From an uncultured Veillonella sp. (lineage in GTDB: Bacteria; Bacillota; Negativicutes; Veillonellales; Veillonellaceae), in assembly GCA_900552715.1 (NCBI GenBank), contig USAV01000058.1, forward strand, positions 1-12,770: DNA of 12,770 nucleotides. The letters are read 5' to 3'. The number at the start of each line of letters is the position of its first letter. Within the stretch, counting starts at the first letter, position 1. A program made the translations under genes and the position numbers. The notes beneath the pieces are model-generated. The model worked only from the letters and a program-made list of their open reading frames with translations, had not been told where the DNA came from and did not search any database. Of the stretch, positions 1 through 7,686 are shown piece by piece.

Positions 1-669
1 ATAGACCGTCGTCCTTTGCATATTGGCATTGTCCTCCTCGTAGGAGGTCAATCCAAGCGCATGGGATGTAATAAGCAACTTTTGCCTTGGCGTGGTAAAA
101 CTGTTTTAGATGCGGTCTGTGGGGCTCTTCATTGTGGATGGAATGATTCGGTAGAACTTACTGAATCCTGTAAACTACCTTTTGTAGCGGTTACTGGTGA
201 TGATCATGAAAGATTAGAACCTATAGTTACGAGCTATGGGTTTGAAGTGGTTCAGAATGAACATCCTAATCGTGGACAAGGCCTGTCCATAGCGATAGGA
301 GTACGTCATTTGGTAGAAAACTCACCGATACCGCTAGACGGCATTCTTTGTTCTGTAGGGGATCAACCACTATTGACTGGGAATGTTGTACATCAGGTTA
401 TTAGTGCATTTAGTGATAACTTTCATTCAAAAACTATCGTCGTCCCGCATTATGGGGCGAATTATCAGTCGGGAAATCCTGTTCTATTTGGTTCACATTG
501 GTTTGAATCATTGCAACATATCCAAGGGGATCAAGGTGGCAAAACTATCATTCGCGGTAGTGGTAAAGACCATGTTATCAAATTGTGGATTCGTGACGAT
601 GTTGGATATGATATTGACACACCCGATGATTTTGAGCGTTTGAAACAACGTGAAAGTGAGGCATTATGA
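1..669 (+). CDS. mocA: MocA-like molybdenum cofactor nucleotidyltransferase (5' end outside window)
   Basis: Likely transfers a nucleotide, CMP in MocA, onto molybdopterin to give the dinucleotide cofactor of xanthine-dehydrogenase-type enzymes in the cytoplasm. Counting from the TTG at 16, the NTP-transferase signature reads VGGQSKRMG (residues 9-17) followed by K20 and LLPW. NEHPNRGQG (81-89) and a metal-binding GDQP (115-118, Asp116) follow, as in the NTP_transf_3 family. The frame is open to base 1 and the TTG has no Shine-Dalgarno sequence, so the true start is probably upstream of the window. At about 217 residues the visible part covers the whole domain. Its TGA overlaps the ATG of the next gene by 4 bases (ATGA), indicating translational coupling in one operon. 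MobA (GTP-using) is an alternative, but the yqeB/xdhC neighbours favour MocA. Confidence 0.85.
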   Translation: MDRRPLHIGIVLLVGGQSKRMGCNKQLLPWRGKTVLDAVCGALHCGWNDSVELTESCKLPFVAVTGDDHERLEPIVTSYGFEVVQNEHPNRGQGLSIAIGVRHLVENSPIPLDGILCSVGDQPLLTGNVVHQVISAFSDNFHSKTIVVPHYGANYQSGNPVLFGSHWFESLQHIQGDQGGKTIIRGSGKDHVIKLWIRDDVGYDIDTPDDFERLKQRESEAL

Positions 670-1478
670 AACCATTAGTCCTTATGCGCGGAGGCGGAGA
701 CATCGCTTCTGGCGCTGTATATAGATTGAAACGTGCAGGCTATCCTGTGGTGATTAACGAAATCGCCATTCCTACCATGATTCGCCGTGAAGTATGTTAT
801 GGCAATGCTGTACATCGCGGAGAAATGATTTTGGAACGCTTTGTAGCACGTCATGTAGCCCTTAGTGAAGTAGCAGATACGTTGGCACAAGGTGTTATTC
901 CCGTTGTGACTAGTTCATATGAAGAGCTACTTGATACATTGAAGCCAGCTATTGTTGTAGATGCTATTTTAAGTAAAAAGAATCTTGGTACCAAACGTGA
1001 TGATGCAGATCTCGTCATTGGTGTGGGGCCTGGATTTACTGCAGGGCATGATGTGGATGTTGTCATTGAAACCATGCGCGGTCATTACTTAGGTCGTTGC
1101 ATCTATGATGGTCCAGCGCAGCCTAATACGGGGATTCCCGGTAATGTAGGTGGTTATACTCATGAACGTGTTATTCACTCACAAAAGGCTGGTCTGTTTA
1201 CAGCTAAGCGCCATATTGGCGATTCTGTACAAGCTAATGAAGTCATTGGTTATGTAGATAAAGAGCCAGTGCGGGCAAAAATTACAGGTATTCTTAGAGG
1301 TATTCTTAAGAGCGGACTCATCGTATCCGACCATTTTAAATTGGCCGATGTAGATGCTCGTTGTGAAGAATCTCATTGTTATAGTATTTCAGATAAATCC
1401 CTTGCCGTTGGTGGCGGTGTTTTAGAAGCTGTTACTGCATGGGAGTATGAAAGGAATCAAGATGGAAACGATCTATGA
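666..1478 (+). CDS. yqeB: YqeB-family (EF2563-type) molybdenum hydroxylase accessory protein
   Basis: Belongs to the YqeB family, found beside genes for selenium-dependent molybdenum hydroxylases; the biochemical activity is not established. The family hallmarks visible are RGGGDIASGAVYRL near the N terminus (residues 8-21), a central GVGPGFTAGHDVDVVIE with a following RGHYLGR, and a C-terminal GGGVLEAV. The segment around NEVIGYVDKEPVRAKITG resembles a biotinyl/lipoyl-like fold, which is inference only. The 270-residue length is as expected. It overlaps the gene before it by 4 bases and the gene after it by 17, so it is co-transcribed and probably translationally coupled. The neighbours (MocA-like transferase, XdhC halves) support a role in maturing or cofactor-loading a xanthine-dehydrogenase-like enzyme that is not in this window. 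Confidence 0.88.
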   Translation: MKPLVLMRGGGDIASGAVYRLKRAGYPVVINEIAIPTMIRREVCYGNAVHRGEMILERFVARHVALSEVADTLAQGVIPVVTSSYEELLDTLKPAIVVDAILSKKNLGTKRDDADLVIGVGPGFTAGHDVDVVIETMRGHYLGRCIYDGPAQPNTGIPGNVGGYTHERVIHSQKAGLFTAKRHIGDSVQANEVIGYVDKEPVRAKITGILRGILKSGLIVSDHFKLADVDARCEESHCYSISDKSLAVGGGVLEAVTAWEYERNQDGNDL

Positions 1479-2190
1479 TGTGATGAAAGACCGTCTTCAG
1501 CTTACAGAAACTACGCTGATGGTTACTGTATTGTCTGGCCCTCGTCAAGGGGATAAGACAATTTATGCTGAAGATGGTAGTGTTTTGTATGGTACACCAA
1601 TCGAAGGATTTATGGTAGATAAAGCAAAGCTTAATTCTTTATGTATGGTAGGCGAAGCGGAATGTTTCGTACAACCTGTAGAGAACGATCCATCTGTCCT
1701 CGTATTGGGTGCTGGTCATGTGAGCCGTGCTATTACCGATTTATTATTATTTATCGGGTGTCGTGTAACCGTTGTAGATGACCGCCCAGAATATGTAGTT
1801 CCTGAATTCTTTGATGAACGTGTAACTCGTAAATGCTTGCCTTTAGAAAACTTTAAAAATGATCTACCTCTTGATGAATATAATGGGTTTATCATTGTTA
1901 CTCGTGCTCATGAGTATGATAATGTATGCTTAGAACAATTACGCGATTATTTGCCAACCTATATGGGTGTTATGGGTAGTCAAAAGCGTATTCATTATGC
2001 ATTTGAAGTATTGCGTGAACAAGGTTGGACGCAAGAAGAATTAGATATGGTATATGCACCAATTGGTCTAGACTTAGGTGCACAAACCCCTGAGGAGATT
2101 GCATTATCTATCGTTAGCGAATATTTGGCAGTGGTGCGTGGTAAAAAAGGCGGCTCATTGCGGAAAGGTAGAGTGAGCTATGAATCGTGA
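1462..2190 (+). CDS. XdhC-family protein, C-terminal Rossmann half
   Basis: XdhC proteins carry or insert the sulfurated molybdenum cofactor into xanthine dehydrogenase. This gene encodes the NAD-binding-like half: a Rossmann motif VLGAGHVSRAI followed by a second strand ending VVDDRPEYV, then YMGVMGSQKR and IGLDLGAQTPEEIALSI, the conserved XdhC C-terminal signature. I chose the ATG at 1462 because GAAAGGA (1449-1455) lies 6 bases upstream. An in-frame ATG at 1447 exists, but its only purine-rich stretch (GGGAG, 1441-1445) is one base away. The chosen start gives 242 residues. The N-terminal CoxI-type domain normally fused in front is missing here and is encoded by the next gene, which overlaps by 11 bases. 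Confidence 0.85.
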   Translation: METIYDVMKDRLQLTETTLMVTVLSGPRQGDKTIYAEDGSVLYGTPIEGFMVDKAKLNSLCMVGEAECFVQPVENDPSVLVLGAGHVSRAITDLLLFIGCRVTVVDDRPEYVVPEFFDERVTRKCLPLENFKNDLPLDEYNGFIIVTRAHEYDNVCLEQLRDYLPTYMGVMGSQKRIHYAFEVLREQGWTQEELDMVYAPIGLDLGAQTPEEIALSIVSEYLAVVRGKKGGSLRKGRVSYES

Positions 2191-2494
2191 GTTTATTGAA
2201 TATTTAAGTGCTCGTAAAAATGAAACACTAGCTGTGGCTACTATTTTATTTACCCGTGGTTCTACACCACGTAAAGCTGGTACATCTATGGTAGTATTCC
2301 CAGATGGATCTATCTTTGGTACTATCGGTGGTGGTCGTGCTGAAAATGAGATTCGTCTAAGCGCTGTTGATTCCTTGAATAAAAAAGAAGCACATCGTCG
2401 TATCGAAGTTCTTTTAGATGACGATGTAGCTGTAAAAGAAGGTATGGTGTGTGGCGGACAGATGGATGTGTGGATTGAAACACAAAACATTTAA
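2180..2494 (+). CDS. XdhC/CoxI N-terminal domain as a stand-alone small protein
   Basis: A 104-residue protein matching only the N-terminal domain of XdhC/CoxI proteins: AVATILFTRGSTPRKAGTSM, then GTIGGG (the glycine motif), and near the C terminus MVCGGQMDVWIE, whose Cys-Gly-Gly is the conserved feature of the family. It overlaps the preceding Rossmann-half gene by 11 bases, so the two halves are probably made together and may act as a complex. In a fused XdhC this domain comes first, so the gene order is the reverse of the domain order. The Shine-Dalgarno sequence is weak (AAAGG around 2164-2168), consistent with coupled translation. It is the last gene of the molybdenum cluster. A truncated pseudogene is possible but unlikely, because the domain is complete with intact motifs. 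Confidence 0.85.
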   Translation: MNREFIEYLSARKNETLAVATILFTRGSTPRKAGTSMVVFPDGSIFGTIGGGRAENEIRLSAVDSLNKKEAHRRIEVLLDDDVAVKEGMVCGGQMDVWIETQNI

Positions 2495-2536
2495 GTTCAT
2501 AACTATAGAAAAAAAAATCTTATACTCGTTTATAAA

Positions 2537-2565
2537 TTTACAGTGTTTCTAAAATGAGTTAAAAT
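2537..2565 (+). promoter_or_regulatory. Sigma-A-type promoter upstream of cdaA
   Basis: TTTACA at 2537-2542 and TAAAAT at 2560-2565, separated by 17 bases. It lies in the AT-rich gap after the molybdenum operon and would start transcription at about 2571-2573, within the first arm of the hairpin that follows. Confidence 0.65.
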
Positions 2566-2567
2566 AT

Positions 2568-2607
2568 AAGGTGCAGCCAAGCAGTTGGTTGTACCTTATT
2601 ATTTTGT
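2568..2607 (+). terminator. Hairpin with T-rich tail between the molybdenum operon and cdaA
   Basis: Arms 2568-2580 (AAGGTGCAGCCAA) and 2585-2597 (TTGGTTGTACCTT) pair over 13 positions with two G-T wobbles around a GCAG loop, followed by ATTATTTTGT. It looks like the intrinsic terminator of the upstream operon, yet it lies just after the best cdaA promoter. It could therefore also be a 5'-leader hairpin or attenuator of cdaA. Which role holds cannot be told from sequence alone. Confidence 0.6.
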
Positions 2608-2623
2608 ATAAGGAGCTATTTTT

Positions 2624-3436
2624 ATGCATATTGACGCACTTATACATACCTTTAGGCTTCTTGATATTGCTGATATCTTAATCGTTGCCGTAGGTATTTA
2701 TTACTTATATAAATTGCTTAAAGATACACGGGCCGTTTCTCTTTTAAAGGGCCTCGTTATGCTAGCGATTCTAAATTTATTGAGTCATTTGCTGAATCTA
2801 TATGTTATCAATTGGATTTTGCAACAAAGTATGACCGTTCTTCTCTTCGCATTACCTGTAGTATTCCAACCGGAATTGCGTCGTGCTTTAGAACAATTGG
2901 GCCGTGGTCGAATTTTCAGTAAGGCACAGAATGTCAACGAAGAGGAAATGGATATGGCTATCAATGAAGTGATGGCGGCGGCTCGCGTTATGTCTCGTGA
3001 GCATACTGGGGCACTTATCGTTTTTGAACGTGAAGTGGGCCTCAATGACTTCGTTGATACAGGCATTTTAATGGATGCTGTGTTGAGCCGCGAACTAATT
3101 AAAAATATTTTTGTTCCTAGTACACCACTTCATGATGGAGCGCTGATTATCCGCGATGGACGTATTCGTGCAGCAGGGTGTTTGTTGCCACTAACTGAGG
3201 ATCGTACATTGAGTACTGAACTTGGTACGCGTCACCGTGCAGCCATCGGTTTGTCCGAACAAACTGATGCTGTCGTTGTTGTGGTCAGTGAGGAAACGGG
3301 GACAATTTCCTACACCTATGGCGGTCATATTTATCGCCATTTACCGGAAGATCAAATTAAAGAAGCGTTGCGTACATTTATGGAACGCCCTCGTCAAACC
3401 ATTACTGGTATGTGGAAATGGGGGGCAAAAAAATGA
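2624..3436 (+). CDS. cdaA: Diadenylate cyclase CdaA (c-di-AMP synthase)
   Basis: Membrane-bound enzyme that condenses two ATP into the second messenger c-di-AMP, which controls potassium and osmolyte balance and affects the cell wall. Three hydrophobic segments occupy roughly residues 13-30, 38-60 and 68-82, followed by a linker and the DisA_N (DAC) domain. The catalytic DGA motif is at 171-173 and the ATP-binding RHR motif at 203-205, both intact, with a conserved GALIVFE at 129-135. The 270-residue length is normal for CdaA. The ATG at 2624 has an AAGGAG Shine-Dalgarno sequence (2610-2615) 8 bases upstream. Its stop overlaps the preferred start of cdaR (ATGA). The cdaA-cdaR pair with glmM downstream is the standard Firmicutes arrangement, where CdaR and GlmM modulate the cyclase. 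Confidence 0.95.
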   Translation: MHIDALIHTFRLLDIADILIVAVGIYYLYKLLKDTRAVSLLKGLVMLAILNLLSHLLNLYVINWILQQSMTVLLFALPVVFQPELRRALEQLGRGRIFSKAQNVNEEEMDMAINEVMAAARVMSREHTGALIVFEREVGLNDFVDTGILMDAVLSRELIKNIFVPSTPLHDGALIIRDGRIRAAGCLLPLTEDRTLSTELGTRHRAAIGLSEQTDAVVVVVSEETGTISYTYGGHIYRHLPEDQIKEALRTFMERPRQTITGMWKWGAKK

Positions 3437-4353
3437 TGATACATTTGAAACGCAATTGGCCAGCTAAGTTGTTATCATTGCTAGCGGCTATCGTCATGTG
3501 GTTCTTTATCATGCGAGATCAGAACCCTGTGATGGAGGTAACCTATACAGTACCTGTTCAAGTCCAAAATCTTGATTCCCATTATATTATAGAAGATGCA
3601 CCTGATGTAGCACGCATTGTCCTTTCGGGCCCTCGCGATACGATTATGTCTATAAAGGCAGATAATCTTCGTGCGTATATTGATGCATCTGGTGTAAAAC
3701 CAGGTCAAAATAATGTAACCATTGGATTTACCCCTCCAGCGGGAATGAGCCTTGTTGAGGTTAAGCCTGATACTATAACAATTAATGTAGACGAATATTC
3801 AGAACGGAAAATACCGGTTGAAATTGTTCCAATTGGTAAGTTCTCAGACGATGTTGCTCTCAAGTCAGTCACTATTGTACCGAAAGAAGTAACTGTATCT
3901 GGACGTAAACAGCTGGTTAACGCTGTAAATAAGGTTGTTATGAAGGTCAATATCGCTGGTCAAACCAAGAACTTTAGTTCTGTTAGTACGTTAGAAGCCT
4001 GGGATATATCTGGTAATGTATTAGATGTACACATCAATCCGAGCCAAGGTCAAGCTCAATATGAACTAAACTTATTGCGTAAAGATAAAGCGGTTCCTAT
4101 TACAGTACCAACTGCGGGAACGGTAGCTGATGGGTATGAAGTTAAGTCTATATCCGTTACACCAACTCAATTAACTGTGACTGGTCGAGAAGAAATGATT
4201 GATTCTGTTTCAGAAATTCAAACAGAACCAATTGATCTTACCGGTGCAACGAAGGGCATTCAAGGTAATTACAACTTGGTGTTGCCAAGTGGTATCAATA
4301 GTAATGTTACTACAGTACATGTTAAGGTAGATATACAAAAGAAAACTACGTAG
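3433..4353 (+). CDS. cdaR: CdaR, YbbR-domain regulator of CdaA
   Basis: Membrane-anchored extracytoplasmic protein that binds and modulates CdaA in other Firmicutes. A short basic N terminus is followed by one hydrophobic helix (about residues 10-27) and then tandem YbbR-type beta-rich repeats, recognisable from recurring VTVSGR / LTVTGR segments and PxDTITI-like strands. I count about three repeats. The frame is open back to GTG 3412, but the ATG at 3433 is preferred: GGGGGG (3420-3425) lies 7 bases upstream and the ATG overlaps the cdaA stop. That gives 306 residues. Translation is probably coupled to cdaA. The stop codon lies in the first copy of a 20-22 base tandem duplication, and a terminator follows. 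Confidence 0.92.
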   Translation: MMIHLKRNWPAKLLSLLAAIVMWFFIMRDQNPVMEVTYTVPVQVQNLDSHYIIEDAPDVARIVLSGPRDTIMSIKADNLRAYIDASGVKPGQNNVTIGFTPPAGMSLVEVKPDTITINVDEYSERKIPVEIVPIGKFSDDVALKSVTIVPKEVTVSGRKQLVNAVNKVVMKVNIAGQTKNFSSVSTLEAWDISGNVLDVHINPSQGQAQYELNLLRKDKAVPITVPTAGTVADGYEVKSISVTPTQLTVTGREEMIDSVSEIQTEPIDLTGATKGIQGNYNLVLPSGINSNVTTVHVKVDIQKKTT

Positions 4354-4388
4354 CTAATAGACCCTATACGTAGCTAAAAAAGACCCTA
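4347..4388 (+). repeat. Tandem duplication across the cdaR stop codon
   Basis: TACGTAGCTAATAGACCCTA (4347-4366) is followed directly by a near copy with a two-base-longer A-run (4367-4388). The first copy contains the cdaR TAG stop at 4351-4353, and the second runs into the first arm of the terminator. It looks like a local slippage duplication. Confidence 0.7.
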
Positions 4389-4427
4389 ATAGAGTAAATT
4401 CATAACTCTATTAGGGTTTATTTTATT
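4383..4427 (+). terminator. Intrinsic terminator after cdaR
   Basis: Perfect 13-base arms ACCCTAATAGAGT (4383-4395) and ACTCTATTAGGGT (4405-4417) around a 9-base loop, followed by TTATTTTATT. It separates the cdaA-cdaR unit from the oxidoreductase gene, so the latter probably has its own promoter. Confidence 0.88.
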
Positions 4428-4457
4428 ATTCATATATTAGCTTTTATAGTAGTGTTG

Positions 4458-4513
4458 TATAATAAAAGTGTATGACCATTTTCTTGTAGGTCAGTTGTTA
4501 GAAATTTAGGTCA
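4458..4513 (+). promoter_or_regulatory. Likely -10 region and TGACC/GGTCA repeats before the FAD oxidoreductase
   Basis: A perfect TATAAT sits at 4458-4463, with only a poor -35 match around 4435-4442. Just downstream are TGACC (4473-4477) and GGTCA (4489-4493) as an inverted pair, with a further GGTCA at 4509-4513. These could be a regulator site in the leader. The arms are short, so this is only suggestive. Confidence 0.45.
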
Positions 4514-4562
4514 AATAATAATGATATAAGCTGCCCCAAAAGGGAGCCGAAATAGGAAAGAT

Positions 4563-6161
4563 ATGATTAGAATAATAAATCTCCGCGTGGCTGTTACGGT
4601 CAAGTCGGATATAAAGGATATTGTAGAAAAAAAATATCCCCAATTGCGAGGCGCTATTGAAACGATTCACGTTGTACGACGCGCTGTAGATGCTCGTAAA
4701 AAACCGAATATTGTATTTGTGTATACCTTGTTTGTTGAGGTTCATAAGGAAGCTCAAATCATGAAAAAACTAGGTAAACAAAAGGATGTATCTGTATTTA
4801 CTCCAGAGGATCCAGAACCTATTGTTTATGGTAATGTGCCTTTAGCACATCGCCCTGTAGTGATGGGCTTTGGTCCGGCTGGGATGCTAGCTGCCTTTTA
4901 TTTAGCTCGTGAAGGGTACCGTCCAATCGTTCTTGAACGAGGTCAAGACGTTGATACTCGTAGCCAAGATGTAGAAACGTTTTGGAAGGAGGGCGTATTC
5001 AAGCCTGAATCTAACGTACAATTTGGCGAGGGTGGTGCAGGTACATTCTCTGATGGTAAACTGACAACCCGCGTTACACACCCAAGGTTGCATGAAATCT
5101 CCAAATATTTTGTAGAGTTCGGCGCTCCAGAAGAAATCTTGTATAAACATAAACCTCATGTAGGTACAGATAAGTTGCGTACCATGGTAAAAGCTATGCG
5201 TGAACGCATCATCGAATGGGGTGGTGAAGTTCGCTTTGGTGCTAAGATTACCGATTTATTTATTGAAAATGACCATATCGTAGGTGTTGAAGTTAACGGT
5301 AACGAACGGATTGATACGACGGTTGTCCTTTCTGGCGTAGGTCATAGTGCACGCGATACGTACGAAATGTTACATAAACGTAATATAGAAATGACGGCAA
5401 AACCATTTGCTATCGGTGTTCGTATTGAACATGATCAGGCTATCATTGACGAGTCTCAATATGGTGTAGAACCATCTAGCTTGGGCCTTGGGGCCGCAGA
5501 ATATTCTCTTGTATACCACGATAAAGAAACAGGCCGTACAGCGTATAGCTTCTGTATGTGCCCAGGTGGTCAAGTTGTAGCATCAGCGTCCGAAAATGGT
5601 GGCGTTGTTGTTAATGGCATGAGTTTATATGCTCGTGATAGCGGTGTTGCGAACAGTGCTATCGTAGTTAATGTAGGGCCTGATGACTTTGGTAATCATC
5701 CTCTGGATGGTGTAGCATTCCAACGTGAATGGGAGCGTAAAGCTTATGAATTAGGTGGCTCTAACTTCCATGCACCAGCTCAGACCGTAGGCCAGTTTTT
5801 GGGGCTTTCACAAGCAACAGGTGTACAAGATAGCACATATAGCTATGAACCAGGTGTAGTAAATTGCGATTTACATGATTGCTTGCCACCATTCGTAACG
5901 TCCGTGTTGGAACGGGCATTGCCGTATTGGGGACGACGTATTCATGGATTTGATGATCCTACGGTATGTATGACTGGTGTTGAAACACGCACCTCTGCGC
6001 CGCTTCGCATGGGGCGTAATGAAGAACGTATTTCTCCAACTGTAGGTGGATTTTATCCTATGGGGGAAGGTGCAGGCTATGCTGGCGGCATTATGAGCGC
6101 AGCCCTTGATGGGGCAGAAACTGCCATTATATGCATGGCAAAATATGCAAAACCTAACTAG
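4563..6161 (+). CDS. COG2509-type FAD-dependent dehydrogenase/oxidoreductase
   Basis: Large flavoprotein of the uncharacterised FAD-dependent dehydrogenase group often found next to glmM in Clostridia and Negativicutes; its substrate is unknown. An N-terminal domain of about 90 residues precedes the dinucleotide-binding motif GFGPAG (102-107) with the following acidic strand end LERG (Glu125). FGEGGAGTFSDGKL follows, a strongly conserved stretch of this family, and a C-terminal FAD contact region contains GEGAGYAGGIMSAALDG. The 532-residue length is normal. The ATG at 4563 has AGGAAAG (4554-4560) close upstream. It sits between the cdaR terminator and the glmM promoter, so it is probably transcribed alone. 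Linkage to glmM is conserved but does not by itself reveal the function. Confidence 0.88.
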   Translation: MIRIINLRVAVTVKSDIKDIVEKKYPQLRGAIETIHVVRRAVDARKKPNIVFVYTLFVEVHKEAQIMKKLGKQKDVSVFTPEDPEPIVYGNVPLAHRPVVMGFGPAGMLAAFYLAREGYRPIVLERGQDVDTRSQDVETFWKEGVFKPESNVQFGEGGAGTFSDGKLTTRVTHPRLHEISKYFVEFGAPEEILYKHKPHVGTDKLRTMVKAMRERIIEWGGEVRFGAKITDLFIENDHIVGVEVNGNERIDTTVVLSGVGHSARDTYEMLHKRNIEMTAKPFAIGVRIEHDQAIIDESQYGVEPSSLGLGAAEYSLVYHDKETGRTAYSFCMCPGGQVVASASENGGVVVNGMSLYARDSGVANSAIVVNVGPDDFGNHPLDGVAFQREWERKAYELGGSNFHAPAQTVGQFLGLSQATGVQDSTYSYEPGVVNCDLHDCLPPFVTSVLERALPYWGRRIHGFDDPTVCMTGVETRTSAPLRMGRNEERISPTVGGFYPMGEGAGYAGGIMSAALDGAETAIICMAKYAKPN

Positions 6162-6190
6162 TTAGTAGTAGAATGTATTATAAAGTAAAC

Positions 6191-6218
6191 TACAGTATAA
6201 GTTCATTTTGGTACTGTA
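6191..6218 (+). terminator. Weak hairpin after the oxidoreductase gene
   Basis: TACAGTA (6191-6197) and TACTGTA (6212-6218) form a perfect 7-base inverted repeat with a 14-base loop, about 30 bases after the stop. There is no real T-run, so it is at best a weak terminator, and it may instead be a regulator site upstream of glmM. Confidence 0.35.
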
Positions 6219-6260
6219 AAATAGTATATCTGTATAGTATATATATATGTGGTGTATATA

Positions 6261-6311
6261 TTGTGATATAATACACAACAGTGAATATATAAGGACTTGT
6301 GATTTTCACAA
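6261..6311 (+). promoter_or_regulatory. glmM promoter (extended -10) with Rex-like palindrome
   Basis: TGATATAAT (6264-6272) is an extended -10 element, TG-n-TATAAT, which explains the absence of a good -35. It lies inside TTGTGATATAATACACAA (6261-6278), an 18-base imperfect palindrome with the layout and 12 of the 14 defined positions of the Firmicute Rex consensus TTGTGAA-N4-TTCACAA. A second inverted repeat, TTGTGA-TTT-TCACAA (6297-6311), lies in the leader just before the Shine-Dalgarno sequence. Protein binding at the first would cover the -10. Regulation by Rex is inference. Confidence 0.6.
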
Positions 6312-6330
6312 TCCCTAGAGGAGGATAATT

Positions 6331-7686
6331 ATGGCTCGTTTATTTGGTACAGATGGTGTACGTGGTGTTGTTAATGAATTTTTAACACCTGAATTAGCCT
6401 ATCATTTAGGCCGTGCAGCGGCTACATATTTTGGTAAAGAAAAAGACCATCCTACATTCTTGATTGGTCGTGATACGCGTATTTCTGGCTCTATGCTTGA
6501 AAGTGCGTTAGCATCCGGTATTTGCTCTGTTGGCGGCAATGTTGTAATTGCCGGTGTTATTCCGACTCCAGCAGTAGCTTACCTTGTACGTCAACAAGGC
6601 TTTGATGCAGGTGCTGTTATTTCTGCATCTCACAATCCATATCCAGATAATGGTATTAAATTCTTTGATGGCAATGGCTATAAATTGCCAGATGAAGTAG
6701 AAGATCAATTAGAACAATATGTTCGTCAAAGTGCAGATAATGAATTGCCACGTCCGACAGGTGATGGCATTGGTACCATTGAGTACAATAGCAATTTAGC
6801 TCATTTCTACGCTCACTTTGTTCGCCACACAATTGATACATCCCTTGAAGGTTTGACTATCGTATATGATGGTGCAAATGGTGCTGCATCTAGCGTAGGT
6901 CCTGAAATTTTATCTGGTCTTGGCGCTAAAGTAATCAATATCAATGTAAATCCAGATGGCTTGAATATTAATCATCACTGTGGTTCTACACATATCGAAG
7001 GCTTACAAGTGGCTGTACAACAACACAACGCAGATCTTGGTATTGCTAATGATGGTGATGCGGACCGTTGCTTATTGGTAGACGAAAAAGGTCAAGTTCT
7101 CGATGGTGACCAAATCATGCTATTGTGTGCGCTTAAATTGAAAGAAGAAGGCAAACTCAAAGATGATACTGTAGTTGGTACTGTTATGAGTAATATCGGA
7201 TTCCATAAAGCAGCAGAAGAACTAGGAATGAAAACAGTTTCTACTGCTGTTGGTGACCGTTATGTTTTGGAATACATGCGTGAACATGACCTCTCCGTTG
7301 GTGGTGAGCAATCTGGTCACGTAATCTTCTTAGATCACAATACAACTGGTGATGGCATGTTAACAGCTGTTCAAGTGGCGGCTCTTATGAAAGAAAAAAA
7401 TCAACCACTTTCTGAGTTGGCTGGCATTATGACTAAGTATCCTCAAGTTCTTATCAACGTTCGTGTTGCTACAAAAACAGGTTGGGAAGACAATGATATT
7501 ATCAAAGCAGCTATTGTGACAGCAGAAGGTGAACTTGGTGATGAAGGCCGCGTTCTAGTTCGTGCATCCGGTACTGAACCACTCATTCGTGTAATGGCTG
7601 AAGGTCCTAACCAAGAAGAACTACAAGCACTATGCCAAGAAATTGCTGATATTATTGGTAGAGAACAAGGACTTGCGGAAAAGTAG
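6331..7686 (+). CDS. glmM: Phosphoglucosamine mutase GlmM
   Basis: Interconverts glucosamine-6-phosphate and glucosamine-1-phosphate on the route to UDP-GlcNAc for peptidoglycan and lipopolysaccharide. All four signatures of the alpha-D-phosphohexomutase family are visible: the phosphoserine loop ISASHNP with the reactive Ser at 100, the Mg-binding DGDADR (241-246), the sugar-binding GEQSGH (325-330), and the phosphate-binding RASGTEPLIRVMAEG (411-425). The 451-residue length is typical. The ATG at 6331 follows a strong AGGAGG (6319-6324) at 6 bases. In other Firmicutes GlmM also binds CdaA and lowers c-di-AMP synthesis, fitting the nearby cdaA-cdaR. The partner gene glmS is not adjacent here; a glmS ribozyme appears only 5 kb downstream. 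Confidence 0.97.
   Translation: MARLFGTDGVRGVVNEFLTPELAYHLGRAAATYFGKEKDHPTFLIGRDTRISGSMLESALASGICSVGGNVVIAGVIPTPAVAYLVRQQGFDAGAVISASHNPYPDNGIKFFDGNGYKLPDEVEDQLEQYVRQSADNELPRPTGDGIGTIEYNSNLAHFYAHFVRHTIDTSLEGLTIVYDGANGAASSVGPEILSGLGAKVININVNPDGLNINHHCGSTHIEGLQVAVQQHNADLGIANDGDADRCLLVDEKGQVLDGDQIMLLCALKLKEEGKLKDDTVVGTVMSNIGFHKAAEELGMKTVSTAVGDRYVLEYMREHDLSVGGEQSGHVIFLDHNTTGDGMLTAVQVAALMKEKNQPLSELAGIMTKYPQVLINVRVATKTGWEDNDIIKAAIVTAEGELGDEGRVLVRASGTEPLIRVMAEGPNQEELQALCQEIADIIGREQGLAEK

Noticed and set aside
16..18. TTG as the real start of the first gene
   Set aside because: No Shine-Dalgarno sequence precedes it and the frame is open to base 1, so the start is more likely outside the window.
6297..6311. 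Second TTGTGA/TCACAA repeat as a Rex or CRP site
   Set aside because: The spacer is 3 bases, whereas Rex and CRP sites need 6 between TGTGA and TCACA; it is kept only as an inverted repeat.
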